A stretch of 5,622 bases of DNA from Sulfurospirillaceae bacterium (GTDB lineage Bacteria; Campylobacterota; Campylobacteria; Campylobacterales; Sulfurospirillaceae), in assembly GCA_028705785.1 (NCBI GenBank), contig JAQWCT010000175.1, positions 1-5,622 on the forward strand, written 5' to 3'. The notes below the pieces were generated by a model that was given only the letters and a program-made list of their open reading frames with translations, made no database searches and was not told the DNA's origin. Of this stretch, positions 1 through 5,622 are shown in pieces. Both the position numbers and the translations under genes were made by a program. Each line of letters opens with the position of its first letter. Positions within the stretch are counted from its first letter, which is position 1.

Positions 1-448
1 ATTTAAATGCTTTTTGCACCACATAAAAACTATCGTTTCCTTGAATCGCTTTAAACCATGTATTTTCAGCTTTGCCTGTAGCTTGGTTGAGTGGACAGGT
101 CTGAATCCAAATAGCAAATGGATAGCTATTTTCTTCACCTTTGGTCACAGAAGCAAATTGTGCCCCTTTACACGCAGAAGCCCATGTCTTTTGCATACGC
201 GCTTGAAAGTCTTCGGGAGTGACAGCTTTTAGTCCTAAAAAAACTTGTGTTGTGACCATCTCAGACCAATTGTTGACGGTTTCATTTTGTGGAACCATCT
301 CACTCATGAGCATATTGTCTTTTTTTGTTTGAAAATCAATCTTATAGCCTGCGGGAAGGACTTGCAAAAGATTTTCATCTTTAAGTTCTGCCCATGAAAA
401 GGCGGGCAATAGTAACAATACCATTGCTGCATAGCGTTTCATCTTCAT
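1..448 (-). CDS. Exported protein of unknown function, C-terminus beyond window edge
   Basis: An open frame of 149 codons runs from an ATG at 448 off the left edge, so the C-terminus is missing. Residues 1-20 form a typical Sec signal peptide: a basic start (MKMKR), a hydrophobic core (AAMVLLLLPAF), and a likely signal peptidase I site after FSWA, before ELKD. The mature part is soluble-looking with no further membrane segment. It has two cysteines (about C93 and C118) that could pair in the periplasm, and several tryptophans (W61, W89, W114, W131). I do not recognise the family and assign no function. It follows the HD hydrolase gene by 10 nt and is probably the third gene of the regulator-led operon. 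The start at 448 is preferred over the ATG at 442 because AAAGGAG (454-460) lies 5 nt upstream of the former and 11 nt from the latter. The gene call is secure; the role is unknown. Confidence 0.85.
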   Translation of the reverse strand, partial: MKMKRYAAMVLLLLPAFSWAELKDENLLQVLPAGYKIDFQTKKDNMLMSEMVPQNETVNNWSEMVTTQVFLGLKAVTPEDFQARMQKTWASACKGAQFASVTKGEENSYPFAIWIQTCPLNQATGKAENTWFKAIQGNDSFYVVQKAFK

Positions 449-453
449 TCTCA

Positions 454-460
454 CTCCTTT
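454..460 (-). promoter_or_regulatory. Ribosome binding site of the exported-protein gene
   Basis: AAAGGAG on the minus strand, 5 nt before the ATG at 448. It overlaps the TAA stop (459-461) of the HD hydrolase gene, so ribosomes finishing that gene arrive on this site. It decides the start in favour of 448 over 442 and suggests translational coupling. Confidence 0.7.
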
Positions 461-1025
461 AGTTGTTTTTCATCTCCAAACCTAAACTAGGCGCTATTGC
501 TCTCATCGCTAATATAACTTCACCGATAAGCTCATCGAGAGGAACACCCATCATAGCTGCGCCATGTTGTATGACTTCCCTGTTGGCACCTGCTGCAAAG
601 GAAAGCGTTTTAAATTTCTTCTTGACTGATGAAAGCTCCAAATCCATGACCGATTTACTAGGGCGAACAAGAGCACAAGCAGTAATTAGCCCTGTAAGTT
701 CATCGATAGCATAAAGCGTTTTTTCCATTAAACTCAAAGGCTCAACATCGGTGCAAATACCAAAACCGTGAGACATGATAGCTCGGATAATTACTTCATC
801 ATAACCTCTCTCACGCATAATCTCAGCCGTTTTATGACAATGCTCACTAGGAAACTTTTCATAATCCAAATCATGCAAAAGCCCAACCATACCCCATACT
901 TCTTCATCTTCATGATTCTTGCGTGCAAAGTATCGCATCGTTCCCTCAACGGCCAAACCATGCGTGACTAAAGCATCACCGTTGTACTCTTTTAATAACG
1001 CCAATGCCTCTTGCCTTGTTGCCAT
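459..1025 (-). CDS. HD-superfamily metal-dependent hydrolase (predicted)
   Basis: A complete 188-residue protein of the HD phosphohydrolase superfamily. The metal-binding signature H...HD...D is visible as H22 (VTHGLAVE), H51-D52 (GLLHDLDYE) and D108 (YAIDELTGL). Further histidines H62, H64 and H86 may add ligands. Members of the superfamily mostly cleave phosphoester bonds in nucleotides or signalling molecules. The substrate of this small stand-alone type is not known, and I see no extra domain to indicate one. There is no signal peptide or membrane segment, so it is cytoplasmic. The length fits the short predicted-hydrolase group of HD proteins. The ATG at 1025 lies only 3 nt after the stop of the YheO-type regulator gene. 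Its AAAGGG ribosome site lies inside the last codons of that gene, which implies cotranscription and coupled translation. The family call is firm; the substrate is open. Confidence 0.88.
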   Translation of the reverse strand: MATRQEALALLKEYNGDALVTHGLAVEGTMRYFARKNHEDEEVWGMVGLLHDLDYEKFPSEHCHKTAEIMRERGYDEVIIRAIMSHGFGICTDVEPLSLMEKTLYAIDELTGLITACALVRPSKSVMDLELSSVKKKFKTLSFAAGANREVIQHGAAMMGVPLDELIGEVILAMRAIAPSLGLEMKNN

Positions 1026-1028
1026 TTT

Positions 1029-1640
1029 TTACCCTTTATTTAATTTAAGCCAATTATAAATAGTCGCTTTAGAAACACCCAAAACGGTGCATATGTAAGT
1101 CACAACATTGCGGATAGCAAAGATACCCTCAGCTTCTAAAAAGTTGACTAGCTCTTTTTTATCATTGGTGGAAAGTCCTGATAGAGCGATGTTTTTACTG
1201 CTTAGATATTTTTCAATGGTTTCATCAGTGTGTTCTCTCCAACTTTGGGAAAATAATACAGCAGGTTTGGACGCGATAGGCTCTACATGTAAAAAGCTTT
1301 TGAGTGACTCAAAGAGCGATGCAAACGCCTCTATATTGAAATTAATACATATCATCCCCATCGGCACCTCTTTGCCGTCTCGAAGTATAACGCTGACAGC
1401 TTTGAGGTGTTGACCGTCATCATTTTTTTTATCGTAAGGTCCTATCCAATCAACACTAAGTGCATCAATATCTCGCATATCGCTGAGCATTGCGTCTCCA
1501 ACACGGCGTTTGGAAAAGGCATTGACGATGTGTACCAATCGCTTCGATGCGAGGTCGTGCATCACCACTTCAACATGAGGATAAAACAATTTTCCAATGG
1601 CATAGCACAAGGCGACATAGGGTTTCAGTTCTTTTTTCAT
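1029..1640 (-). CDS. YheO-type transcriptional regulator (PAS-like domain plus C-terminal HTH)
   Basis: A 203-residue protein with the two-part layout of the YheO/DauR family. An N-terminal YheO-like PAS domain covers about residues 5-115, with the family-type opening LKPYVALCYAIGKLF followed by PHVEVVMHDL, and PMGMICINFN near its end. A C-terminal helix-turn-helix covers about 140-200 (KKELVNFLEAEGIF, then VLGVSKATIYNWLKL as turn and recognition helix). DauR, a member from Pseudomonas, represses D-arginine catabolic genes; the ligand here cannot be read from the sequence. It heads the minus-strand operon with the HD hydrolase and exported protein, and is divergent from the dehydrogenase at 1736. 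It is therefore likely to regulate both directions through the palindromes at 1678-1706 (inference). The start is supported by family alignment, although no Shine-Dalgarno sequence precedes it. No other in-frame ATG or GTG lies close upstream. Confidence 0.88.
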   Translation of the reverse strand: MKKELKPYVALCYAIGKLFYPHVEVVMHDLASKRLVHIVNAFSKRRVGDAMLSDMRDIDALSVDWIGPYDKKNDDGQHLKAVSVILRDGKEVPMGMICINFNIEAFASLFESLKSFLHVEPIASKPAVLFSQSWREHTDETIEKYLSSKNIALSGLSTNDKKELVNFLEAEGIFAIRNVVTYICTVLGVSKATIYNWLKLNKG

Positions 1641-1647
1641 GACAACG

Positions 1648-1656
1648 ATAATAACA
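1648..1656 (-). promoter_or_regulatory. Candidate extended -10 promoter of the YheO-type regulator operon
   Basis: The minus strand reads TGTTATTAT, an extended -10 element (TGn plus TATTAT, 5 of 6 to TATAAT). There is no good -35 box, but the minus strand just upstream (about 1668-1681) is T-rich, as in Campylobacter-type sigma-70 promoters, which rely on an extended -10 and T-rich stretches. Transcription would begin around 1641-1642, leaving at most one or two bases before the ATG at 1640. That agrees with the absence of a ribosome site. A promoter further upstream remains possible. Confidence 0.35.
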
Positions 1657-1677
1657 CAAGTTTGATTGAAAAAAAAT

Positions 1678-1693
1678 AAAATATTGATATTTT
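1678..1693. repeat. Perfect inverted repeat overlapping the -35 box (candidate operator)
   Basis: AAAATAT-TG-ATATTTT has 7-bp arms that are exact reverse complements around a 2-bp centre. It spans the TTGATA -35 box (1684-1689) of the dehydrogenase promoter and directly abuts a second palindrome at 1694. As an A/T-only repeat in an AT-rich spacer it could arise by chance; its position is what makes it notable. Confidence 0.45.
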
Positions 1694-1712
1694 GTCTAAT
1701 TTAGACTATAAT
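1684..1712 (+). promoter_or_regulatory. Sigma-70 promoter of the dehydrogenase gene
   Basis: TTGATA (1684-1689, 5 of 6 to TTGACA), an exact 17-bp spacer, and TATAAT (1707-1712, a perfect -10). Transcription should start about 1719, giving a short leader of roughly 17 nt that contains the AAGGAGG ribosome site. The near-consensus quality suggests strong intrinsic activity, which would make a repressor in the spacer the natural control. Confidence 0.7.
1694..1706. promoter_or_regulatory. Palindromic candidate operator in the promoter spacer
   Basis: GTCTAA-T-TTAGAC is a perfect 6-bp inverted repeat around one central base. It fills the spacer between the -35 and -10 boxes of the dehydrogenase promoter up to the edge of the TATAAT box. 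A dimeric regulator bound here would exclude RNA polymerase. The divergently encoded YheO-type protein is the obvious candidate, but binding is inferred from position only. Confidence 0.55.
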
Positions 1713-1735
1713 TCTAAAAAATAAAAGGAGGAAAT

Positions 1736-2584
1736 ATGGCAATAGGTTTTATAGGATTAGGAAATTTAGGAAGTGCTATCGCAAAACGACTCTCTCAAGT
1801 TGGCGAAGAAGTTATCGTTTGGAACCGCACACAAGCCAAAGCTTCTTCTCTTGGCTTTGAAATAGCACACTCTCCCAAAGCGCTTATCGAAAAATGTGAC
1901 ACTGTTTTGATGTGTTTGTTTGACTCCAATGGTGTGCGAAATGTTTTGTGTATGGAAAATGGTCTTTTAAGTGCAGAGTTAAAAGGAAAAACCATCATCG
2001 ATTTGAGTACTAACCATTTTAATGATGTCGTTGAATTTCATACGCTTGTTGGAACTAAAGGAGGCGCCTATCTTGAATCTCCAGTCCTTGGAAGTGTCGT
2101 ACCTGCTAGTAAAGGTGAACTCACAGTAGTATGTGCGGGAAAAGAAGAAGTATTTCTTACATGTAAGCCCATTTTGGAAAAAATAGGTCAAACACTTTTC
2201 AACCTCAAAACCCCTGGCATGGCATGTAAAATGAAGCTTATCAATAACCTTTGTTTGGGTTCATTCATGGCAACCATCGCAGAATGTACCGCCCTTGGTG
2301 AGTCATGTGGCATCGATAAAGCAGAACTTTTGGACATCTTAGGAGCTGGGGGTGGAAAGTCACTCGTGTTGGCAGCGAAAACGCAAAAGCTTATCAATGA
2401 AGATTTTAGCCCTCATTTTAGCAACGCGGCTATCAACAAAGATTTGCATTGTTTACAAGATTTGGCGTATAGCATGAACCGTCCACTTTACACAGCAAGT
2501 GTAGTGAAAGAACTCTATTCTAAAATGAGAGAAATGGGAAAGGGCGATGAGGATTTTTCTTCAATATATCAACTTTTCAAGTAA
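1736..2584 (+). CDS. NAD(P)-dependent beta-hydroxyacid dehydrogenase (3-hydroxyisobutyrate dehydrogenase-like)
   Basis: A complete 282-residue enzyme of the 6-phosphogluconate / 3-hydroxyisobutyrate dehydrogenase superfamily, which interconverts a beta-hydroxyacid and its oxo form with NAD(P). The N-terminal Rossmann fold opens with GFIGLGNLG (G7, G9, G12). The second strand ends WNRT (N30-R31-T32), a sequence often associated with NADPH preference, as in glyoxylate/succinic semialdehyde reductases. The substrate-binding segment ESPVLGSVVPASKGELTVV is near 114-132. The catalytic lysine is K167, in GMACKMKLINN, with N171 as its usual partner. INKDL follows at 233-237 in the helical C-terminal domain. 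The usual second glycine of the GxGxxxK motif is A163. Length is normal for the family. The start has AAGGAGG (1725-1731) 4 nt upstream. It is divergent from the YheO-type regulator, which probably controls it. Substrate unknown. Confidence 0.9.
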   Translation: MAIGFIGLGNLGSAIAKRLSQVGEEVIVWNRTQAKASSLGFEIAHSPKALIEKCDTVLMCLFDSNGVRNVLCMENGLLSAELKGKTIIDLSTNHFNDVVEFHTLVGTKGGAYLESPVLGSVVPASKGELTVVCAGKEEVFLTCKPILEKIGQTLFNLKTPGMACKMKLINNLCLGSFMATIAECTALGESCGIDKAELLDILGAGGGKSLVLAAKTQKLINEDFSPHFSNAAINKDLHCLQDLAYSMNRPLYTASVVKELYSKMREMGKGDEDFSSIYQLFK

Positions 2585-2591
2585 AAATAAT

Positions 2592-2619
2592 GAAGAAGAG
2601 CGCTTTCGTGCTCTTCTTC
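2592..2619 (-). terminator. Hairpin terminator between the convergent genes
   Basis: GAAGAAGAGC (2592-2601) pairs perfectly with GCTCTTCTTC (2610-2619). One further C-G and one G-U pair can extend this to a 12-bp stem closed by a TTTC loop. On the minus strand the stem is followed by a T-rich run (ATTATTTTTAC, complement of 2581-2591), so it should end the kinase transcript efficiently. The plus-strand side after the stem is not T-rich, so termination of the dehydrogenase transcript here would be weaker or depend on other factors. Confidence 0.75.
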
Positions 2620-2627
2620 CAAATATA

Positions 2628-4658
2628 TCAATCCACTATCTGTAATGGTTCCTTAGTAGCGATGGGAAAATCTATCGTGATACACGCCCCACCTTCAATA
2701 TTTTTACTACAAATCGTCCCTTTAAAATGCTTTTCTATAATGGTCTTAGCCATATATAAACCAAGCCCCGTTCCTGTTATGCCTTTGCTAGAAACATAGG
2801 GCTCAAACATTACTTTAATCATCTCAGGAGCTATGCTTCCTCCATTGTCAGTGATAGAAAATCTATACATCGCTTTGAGTGCTTTGTATTCACATACAAT
2901 CACGATTTTTCCATCCTCATTTTGTTGTTCAGCTATCGCATCTTTGGCATTGGAAATGATGGAGAGTAAGACTTGAACCAATTCACTGCCATAAATAAAG
3001 AATTTTTTATCATCCTTGAGTGTGATTTCCAAATCAATTTTGTACATTTTAAGAATGGGGTCAGCAAGGGATTGAAGCTGTTCGCAAATCATCGAAGCAC
3101 TGTGCCACTCTTTTTTGACTTCTGGTTTGAAAAAATTCTTAAAATCCTCTATAGTATTAGAGAGGTAATTTACATTGCGATCCACCACACTAATATCAGT
3201 GAGAAATTCTTCATCTTTAACTTTAGCATTGAGGGCTAAAAGACGCATTTTACTGACGACCATGCCGATGATTGAGAGAGGTTGGCGCCATTGGTGGGCT
3301 ATCATGCTGAGCATCTCACCGATGATAGCAGAACGCGCTTGAATAATGATTAACTCTTCAGAAGCATGATAACGCTTGAGCGCCTCTTCTATTCTATCAT
3401 TAAGCGTTGAGTTTAGAGCGTATAACTCTAATGCCGTTTGCCTTCCAATATGCAACAGTGCATCAAAGGTGTCTGAGTAGCGATGATTGGGCATAATCCT
3501 TTTTTTAGGAAGGTCAGTAGTCTTATGTACATTGGCTCTAGTGGTTGTATTTGCTTCTTTAAGGCCTAAGACGGTCATGGTTTCGTTGAGTAAAAAGTTG
3601 CATTTATGGTCTGAGTCGTGAAAAAATTCTCCATAGGTAAAAAATCCTGTCGTGGGTGCGATGGAAGAAAGCCCTTCAAAGTCATTATGAACATCTTCAC
3701 CTAAAAAGTTTTTGCGTGTCATACACGAAAACACCATCACTTTTTCAGGGCCAAACTCTGCTAAATCTGAGATGATTTCCCTCGCATCTGCCAAAATCGC
3801 ATCAATATCGCCAAAACCAAACTGAATGATTTCACCCTCTGATATATTACCCGCAAATACCACTGAACCATCCCCATTTAAACGAATAGGTGCACGACCT
3901 ATTAAATGCCCTTCTTTGTAAAAAACAAAAGGAAATTCGATACCACCTTGTGGAAGCTTTTGTGCAAGAGCAGAGCCTAGATACTTTCGGTACAACTCAA
4001 GTACGGAGATATTATCAACGGTATAGATACAGTTTTTATCTGCCCTAGTCACTTTAAACTTCGGTCCCATAGGTGCCCAATTAAAACTTTTGGTATGATA
4101 GACTTCTAAGGTATCGCTGATGAGATAGCCTACGACGATAGATTTGGATTTGATTTGTGTGTCACAGAAGATAAAGCTCTCTTCATAACGCCCATTATCA
4201 CCAGCCAACCCCCCTGCTACGACTAAAGAAGGAGCTATTGAGTTCACGCCATCCATCAAAAAATCACCATTGGTCACGATACCATCTGCGACGATAATCG
4301 CTACTTTTGCACCCAGTTTCACGCCCTGCTGGGCAATCATCTGACCTGCTTTAAACGAATCTTCTTCTGCTGAAAAAAGCTCGATTTGCAATGCTGTACT
4401 CTCAAAAGTCGTTAAGGAAAGTACAAAAGAGTGCACCATCACCTCTGTTTCAAAAATCTCTCCATCCGTGGTTGAACCCATGATAGAAGCTTGTGGCAAA
4501 AGTGTTTTGATGCAATTTAGAATCTCTTGATTGATGGCTTGGTCGTCGATGCCTGAATAACACATCACAAAAATATTAGGAGCCAAACTCAACTCCTTTT
4601 GTACGATAAACTCAGCAAAATCTTCATGCGAGACAAAACGATAGGTATATATTTTCAC
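2628..4658 (-). CDS. Cytoplasmic FIST-domain sensor histidine kinase
   Basis: A 676-residue hybrid of sensor and kinase. Residues about 20-205 form a FIST N domain (with GSTTDGEIFE near 61-70, and GGLAGDNG at 149-156) and about 210-360 a FIST C domain (near its end TTGFFTYGEFF). The FIST module is a predicted small-ligand sensor, proposed for amino acids. A coiled-coil-like linker (about 405-450) leads to a HisKA domain with H-box AHQWRQPL (phosphorylated H455). The ATPase domain has an N box (SNAKDAI, N570), G1 box (DNGGSI, D604), F box (FEPY, 618-621) and G2 box (GTGLGL, 629-634). All catalytic boxes are intact. No membrane segment or signal peptide is visible, so it should sense an intracellular cue. 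The start is GTG, in a GTGA overlap with the stop of the response regulator gene, with GAGGAG (4667-4672) 8 nt upstream. It is surely the partner of that regulator. Confidence 0.93.
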   Translation of the reverse strand: MKIYTYRFVSHEDFAEFIVQKELSLAPNIFVMCYSGIDDQAINQEILNCIKTLLPQASIMGSTTDGEIFETEVMVHSFVLSLTTFESTALQIELFSAEEDSFKAGQMIAQQGVKLGAKVAIIVADGIVTNGDFLMDGVNSIAPSLVVAGGLAGDNGRYEESFIFCDTQIKSKSIVVGYLISDTLEVYHTKSFNWAPMGPKFKVTRADKNCIYTVDNISVLELYRKYLGSALAQKLPQGGIEFPFVFYKEGHLIGRAPIRLNGDGSVVFAGNISEGEIIQFGFGDIDAILADAREIISDLAEFGPEKVMVFSCMTRKNFLGEDVHNDFEGLSSIAPTTGFFTYGEFFHDSDHKCNFLLNETMTVLGLKEANTTTRANVHKTTDLPKKRIMPNHRYSDTFDALLHIGRQTALELYALNSTLNDRIEEALKRYHASEELIIIQARSAIIGEMLSMIAHQWRQPLSIIGMVVSKMRLLALNAKVKDEEFLTDISVVDRNVNYLSNTIEDFKNFFKPEVKKEWHSASMICEQLQSLADPILKMYKIDLEITLKDDKKFFIYGSELVQVLLSIISNAKDAIAEQQNEDGKIVIVCEYKALKAMYRFSITDNGGSIAPEMIKVMFEPYVSSKGITGTGLGLYMAKTIIEKHFKGTICSKNIEGGACITIDFPIATKEPLQIVD

Positions 4659-5368
4659 GGTGTATGCTCCTCAAGAACAATAGAATATCCAATCGTACTG
4701 TGCGTCACAATAGCACTTTCTCCGATTTTATTTCTTAGTTTTTTAATAAGTGTTTTGACTGAACTATCAGCAACAGACTCAAATTCCCACAAATACCCTT
4801 CAATCACACTTTTACTCAAAATCATTTGGTGATTTTTGATAAGTAAACAAAGCAGTGCAAGCTCTTTTTGGGTCACATCGATAATTTTACGAGTCGCCGT
4901 TGCATAAACAACTTCATCACCAAGGTCAAAAGAAACACCACCTTTAAGCACATAAGTCTTTGATGAGCGACTCTCTATAAGTTCTATAGTGTGCTGAATA
5001 GTTTCAAAAAGTTTTTCTAAGGAAACAGGCTTAATCAAATACGCATCAAGACCCAAAGGAACAGCAGCATGTAAAAAATCTTTTTCAAAACACGCCGTTA
5101 AAAAGATGACGGAGATGGAAGAGCGTTCGCTTCGAATCTTTTTAATAAAATCAATACCATTGGTTTTTGGCATATACAAATCAGTGATAATAATATCAAT
5201 GGGATTGTCTTCAATAATTTCATACGCTTCTTGAACTGATAAAACAGCGTAAACCTTTAAAAAATAGTGTTGAAGGATAGCGCTAAGATAGTCCAAAAAC
5301 TCCTTTTCATCATCAACACATAAGACGGTATAGCGATTGCAGCAAGACATGATACCTAAATCCAACAT
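4655..5368 (-). CDS. OmpR-family two-component response regulator
   Basis: 237 residues from the preferred start. The receiver domain (about 13-130) has every key residue: acidic pair D19-D20 (VLCVDDE), phospho-acceptor D63 (ITDLYMP), T91 (FLTA) and K113 (LIKP). A winged-helix DNA-binding domain of the OmpR type follows (about 140-232), with TQKELALLCLL, the recognition-helix segment DSSVKTLIKKLRNKIG, and the wing end STIGYSI. It is therefore a DNA-binding transcription factor switched by the FIST kinase encoded directly downstream, with which it overlaps by 4 nt. The ATG at 5368 is chosen because AAAGGA (5375-5380) stands 6 nt upstream. An in-frame ATG at 5431 would add 21 residues but has no ribosome site, and those residues do not belong to the receiver fold. 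The ATG at 5350 is a weaker alternative. Its likely targets are its own operon and the divergent gene at 5571. Confidence 0.92.
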   Translation of the reverse strand: MLDLGIMSCCNRYTVLCVDDEKEFLDYLSAILQHYFLKVYAVLSVQEAYEIIEDNPIDIIITDLYMPKTNGIDFIKKIRSERSSISVIFLTACFEKDFLHAAVPLGLDAYLIKPVSLEKLFETIQHTIELIESRSSKTYVLKGGVSFDLGDEVVYATATRKIIDVTQKELALLCLLIKNHQMILSKSVIEGYLWEFESVADSSVKTLIKKLRNKIGESAIVTHSTIGYSIVLEEHTP

Positions 5369-5374
5369 TGTGCA

Positions 5375-5380
5375 TCCTTT
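5375..5380 (-). promoter_or_regulatory. Ribosome binding site deciding the response regulator start
   Basis: AAAGGA on the minus strand, 6 nt before the ATG at 5368. No comparable site precedes the upstream in-frame ATG at 5431, where the sequence is GGTTTTATAACCATAGC. This favours the 237-residue product. Confidence 0.65.
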
Positions 5381-5525
5381 ATAGTGAAGAAAGATAGCTT
5401 CTCCACTATATCCCAATATTGACTCTTTCATGCTATGGTTATAAAACCACCTTTAAAAAGCCTCCCTACCCTGATAACCAAAAAATAACTACCTAAGATT
5501 ATGATGTTACTCAACAGATCCCCGT

Positions 5526-5536
5526 GCTTAATAAGC
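5526..5536. repeat. Short palindrome upstream of the divergent exported-protein gene
   Basis: GCTTA-A-TAAGC is a perfect 5-bp inverted repeat around one base, 34 nt before the ATG at 5571. It could be a regulator site or the foot of a promoter region, but it is short and may be chance. OmpR-type regulators more often bind direct repeats. Confidence 0.25.
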
Positions 5537-5570
5537 TTGTAGATACCTTTTACATAATAAGGAGTTCATC

Positions 5571-5622
5571 ATGAACATTTCTAAACTGATCATTGCCTTT
5601 TTCGTGTCACTTTCACTTTTTA
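5571..5622 (+). CDS. Start of an exported protein, cut by window edge
   Basis: The ATG at 5571 has AAGGAG (5559-5564) 6 nt upstream and opens a frame of 17 codons that runs off the right edge. The visible residues, MNISKLIIAFFVSLSLF, have one lysine followed by an unbroken hydrophobic run. This is the beginning of a Sec signal peptide or a membrane anchor. Nothing more can be said of the mature protein. It is divergent from the response regulator gene across about 200 bp, the usual arrangement for a target of a two-component system, but regulation is inferred from position only. Confidence 0.7.
   Translation, partial: MNISKLIIAFFVSLSLF

Noticed and set aside
14..232. A 72-codon plus-strand open frame at the left edge
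   Set aside because: It lies opposite the exported-protein gene, which has a signal peptide and a good ribosome site; the plus-strand frame has neither a ribosome site nor a recognisable protein pattern.
1407..1679. A 90-codon plus-strand open frame opposite the regulator
   Set aside because: It is antisense to the conserved PAS-like domain and has no ribosome site.
2592..2619. The same hairpin as a full-strength terminator for the plus-strand dehydrogenase
   Set aside because: The bases after the stem on the plus strand are mixed (CAAATATATCAATCC), with no T-run; the T-rich side serves the minus strand.
2590..2799. A 69-codon plus-strand open frame after the dehydrogenase
   Set aside because: It starts inside the terminator hairpin region and runs antisense to the conserved ATPase domain of the kinase, so it is a shadow of that gene.
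5553..5558. CATAAT as a -10 box for the gene at 5571
   Set aside because: It abuts the AAGGAG ribosome site, so transcription would start within or after that site, and no -35 box lies at the right distance.
1..5622. Mobile elements, CRISPR arrays, tRNA genes or prophage remnants
   Set aside because: There are no transposase or integrase motifs, no regularly spaced repeats and no cloverleaf-like segments. All space except the two divergent control regions and one terminator is filled by intact-looking genes.

Overview
The window is AT-rich with compact, closely packed genes, and looks like the chromosome of a campylobacterotal (epsilonproteobacterial) bacterium, most like Sulfurospirillum or a relative. 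This assignment is an inference. It rests on base composition, the AHQWRQPL-type H-box of the histidine kinase (common in that group), strong AAGGAG ribosome sites, and protein sequence style. There is no rRNA, tRNA or marker gene to prove it. I see no tRNA, CRISPR array, insertion sequence, phage gene or origin.

Left part (1-1640, minus strand): a tight three-gene operon. It is transcribed from a YheO-type PAS/HTH regulator (1029-1640), through an HD-superfamily hydrolase (459-1025, 3 nt downstream), to an exported protein of unknown function that runs off the left edge (1-448, 10 nt downstream).

Middle (1641-2584): a 95-bp divergent intergenic region, then a plus-strand beta-hydroxyacid dehydrogenase of the 6-phosphogluconate / 3-hydroxyisobutyrate dehydrogenase superfamily (1736-2584). 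The intergenic region holds a near-consensus sigma-70 promoter for the dehydrogenase, TTGATA-17 bp-TATAAT. Its -35 box and spacer are covered by two abutting perfect inverted repeats (1678-1693 and 1694-1706). This is the classic layout for a divergently encoded regulator controlling its neighbour, so the YheO-type protein is the leading candidate to bind there. The regulator gene has no visible ribosome site, and an extended -10 box lies almost against its ATG, so it may be read from a nearly leaderless mRNA.

Right part (2585-5622): a strong 10-12 bp hairpin separates the dehydrogenase from a convergent two-component operon on the minus strand. The operon encodes an OmpR-type response regulator (4655-5368, best start) followed, with a 4-nt GTGA overlap, by a soluble histidine kinase (2628-4658). 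The kinase's whole input half is a FIST sensory module. Divergent from this operon, the first 17 codons of an exported protein begin at 5571 behind a good ribosome site. It is a plausible target of the two-component pair.

No gene here is a clear-cut new system. The points most worth a second look are the double palindrome in the 1641-1735 promoter region, the regulator-HD-exported protein operon with its divergent dehydrogenase, and the cytoplasmic FIST kinase, whose ligand is unknown.
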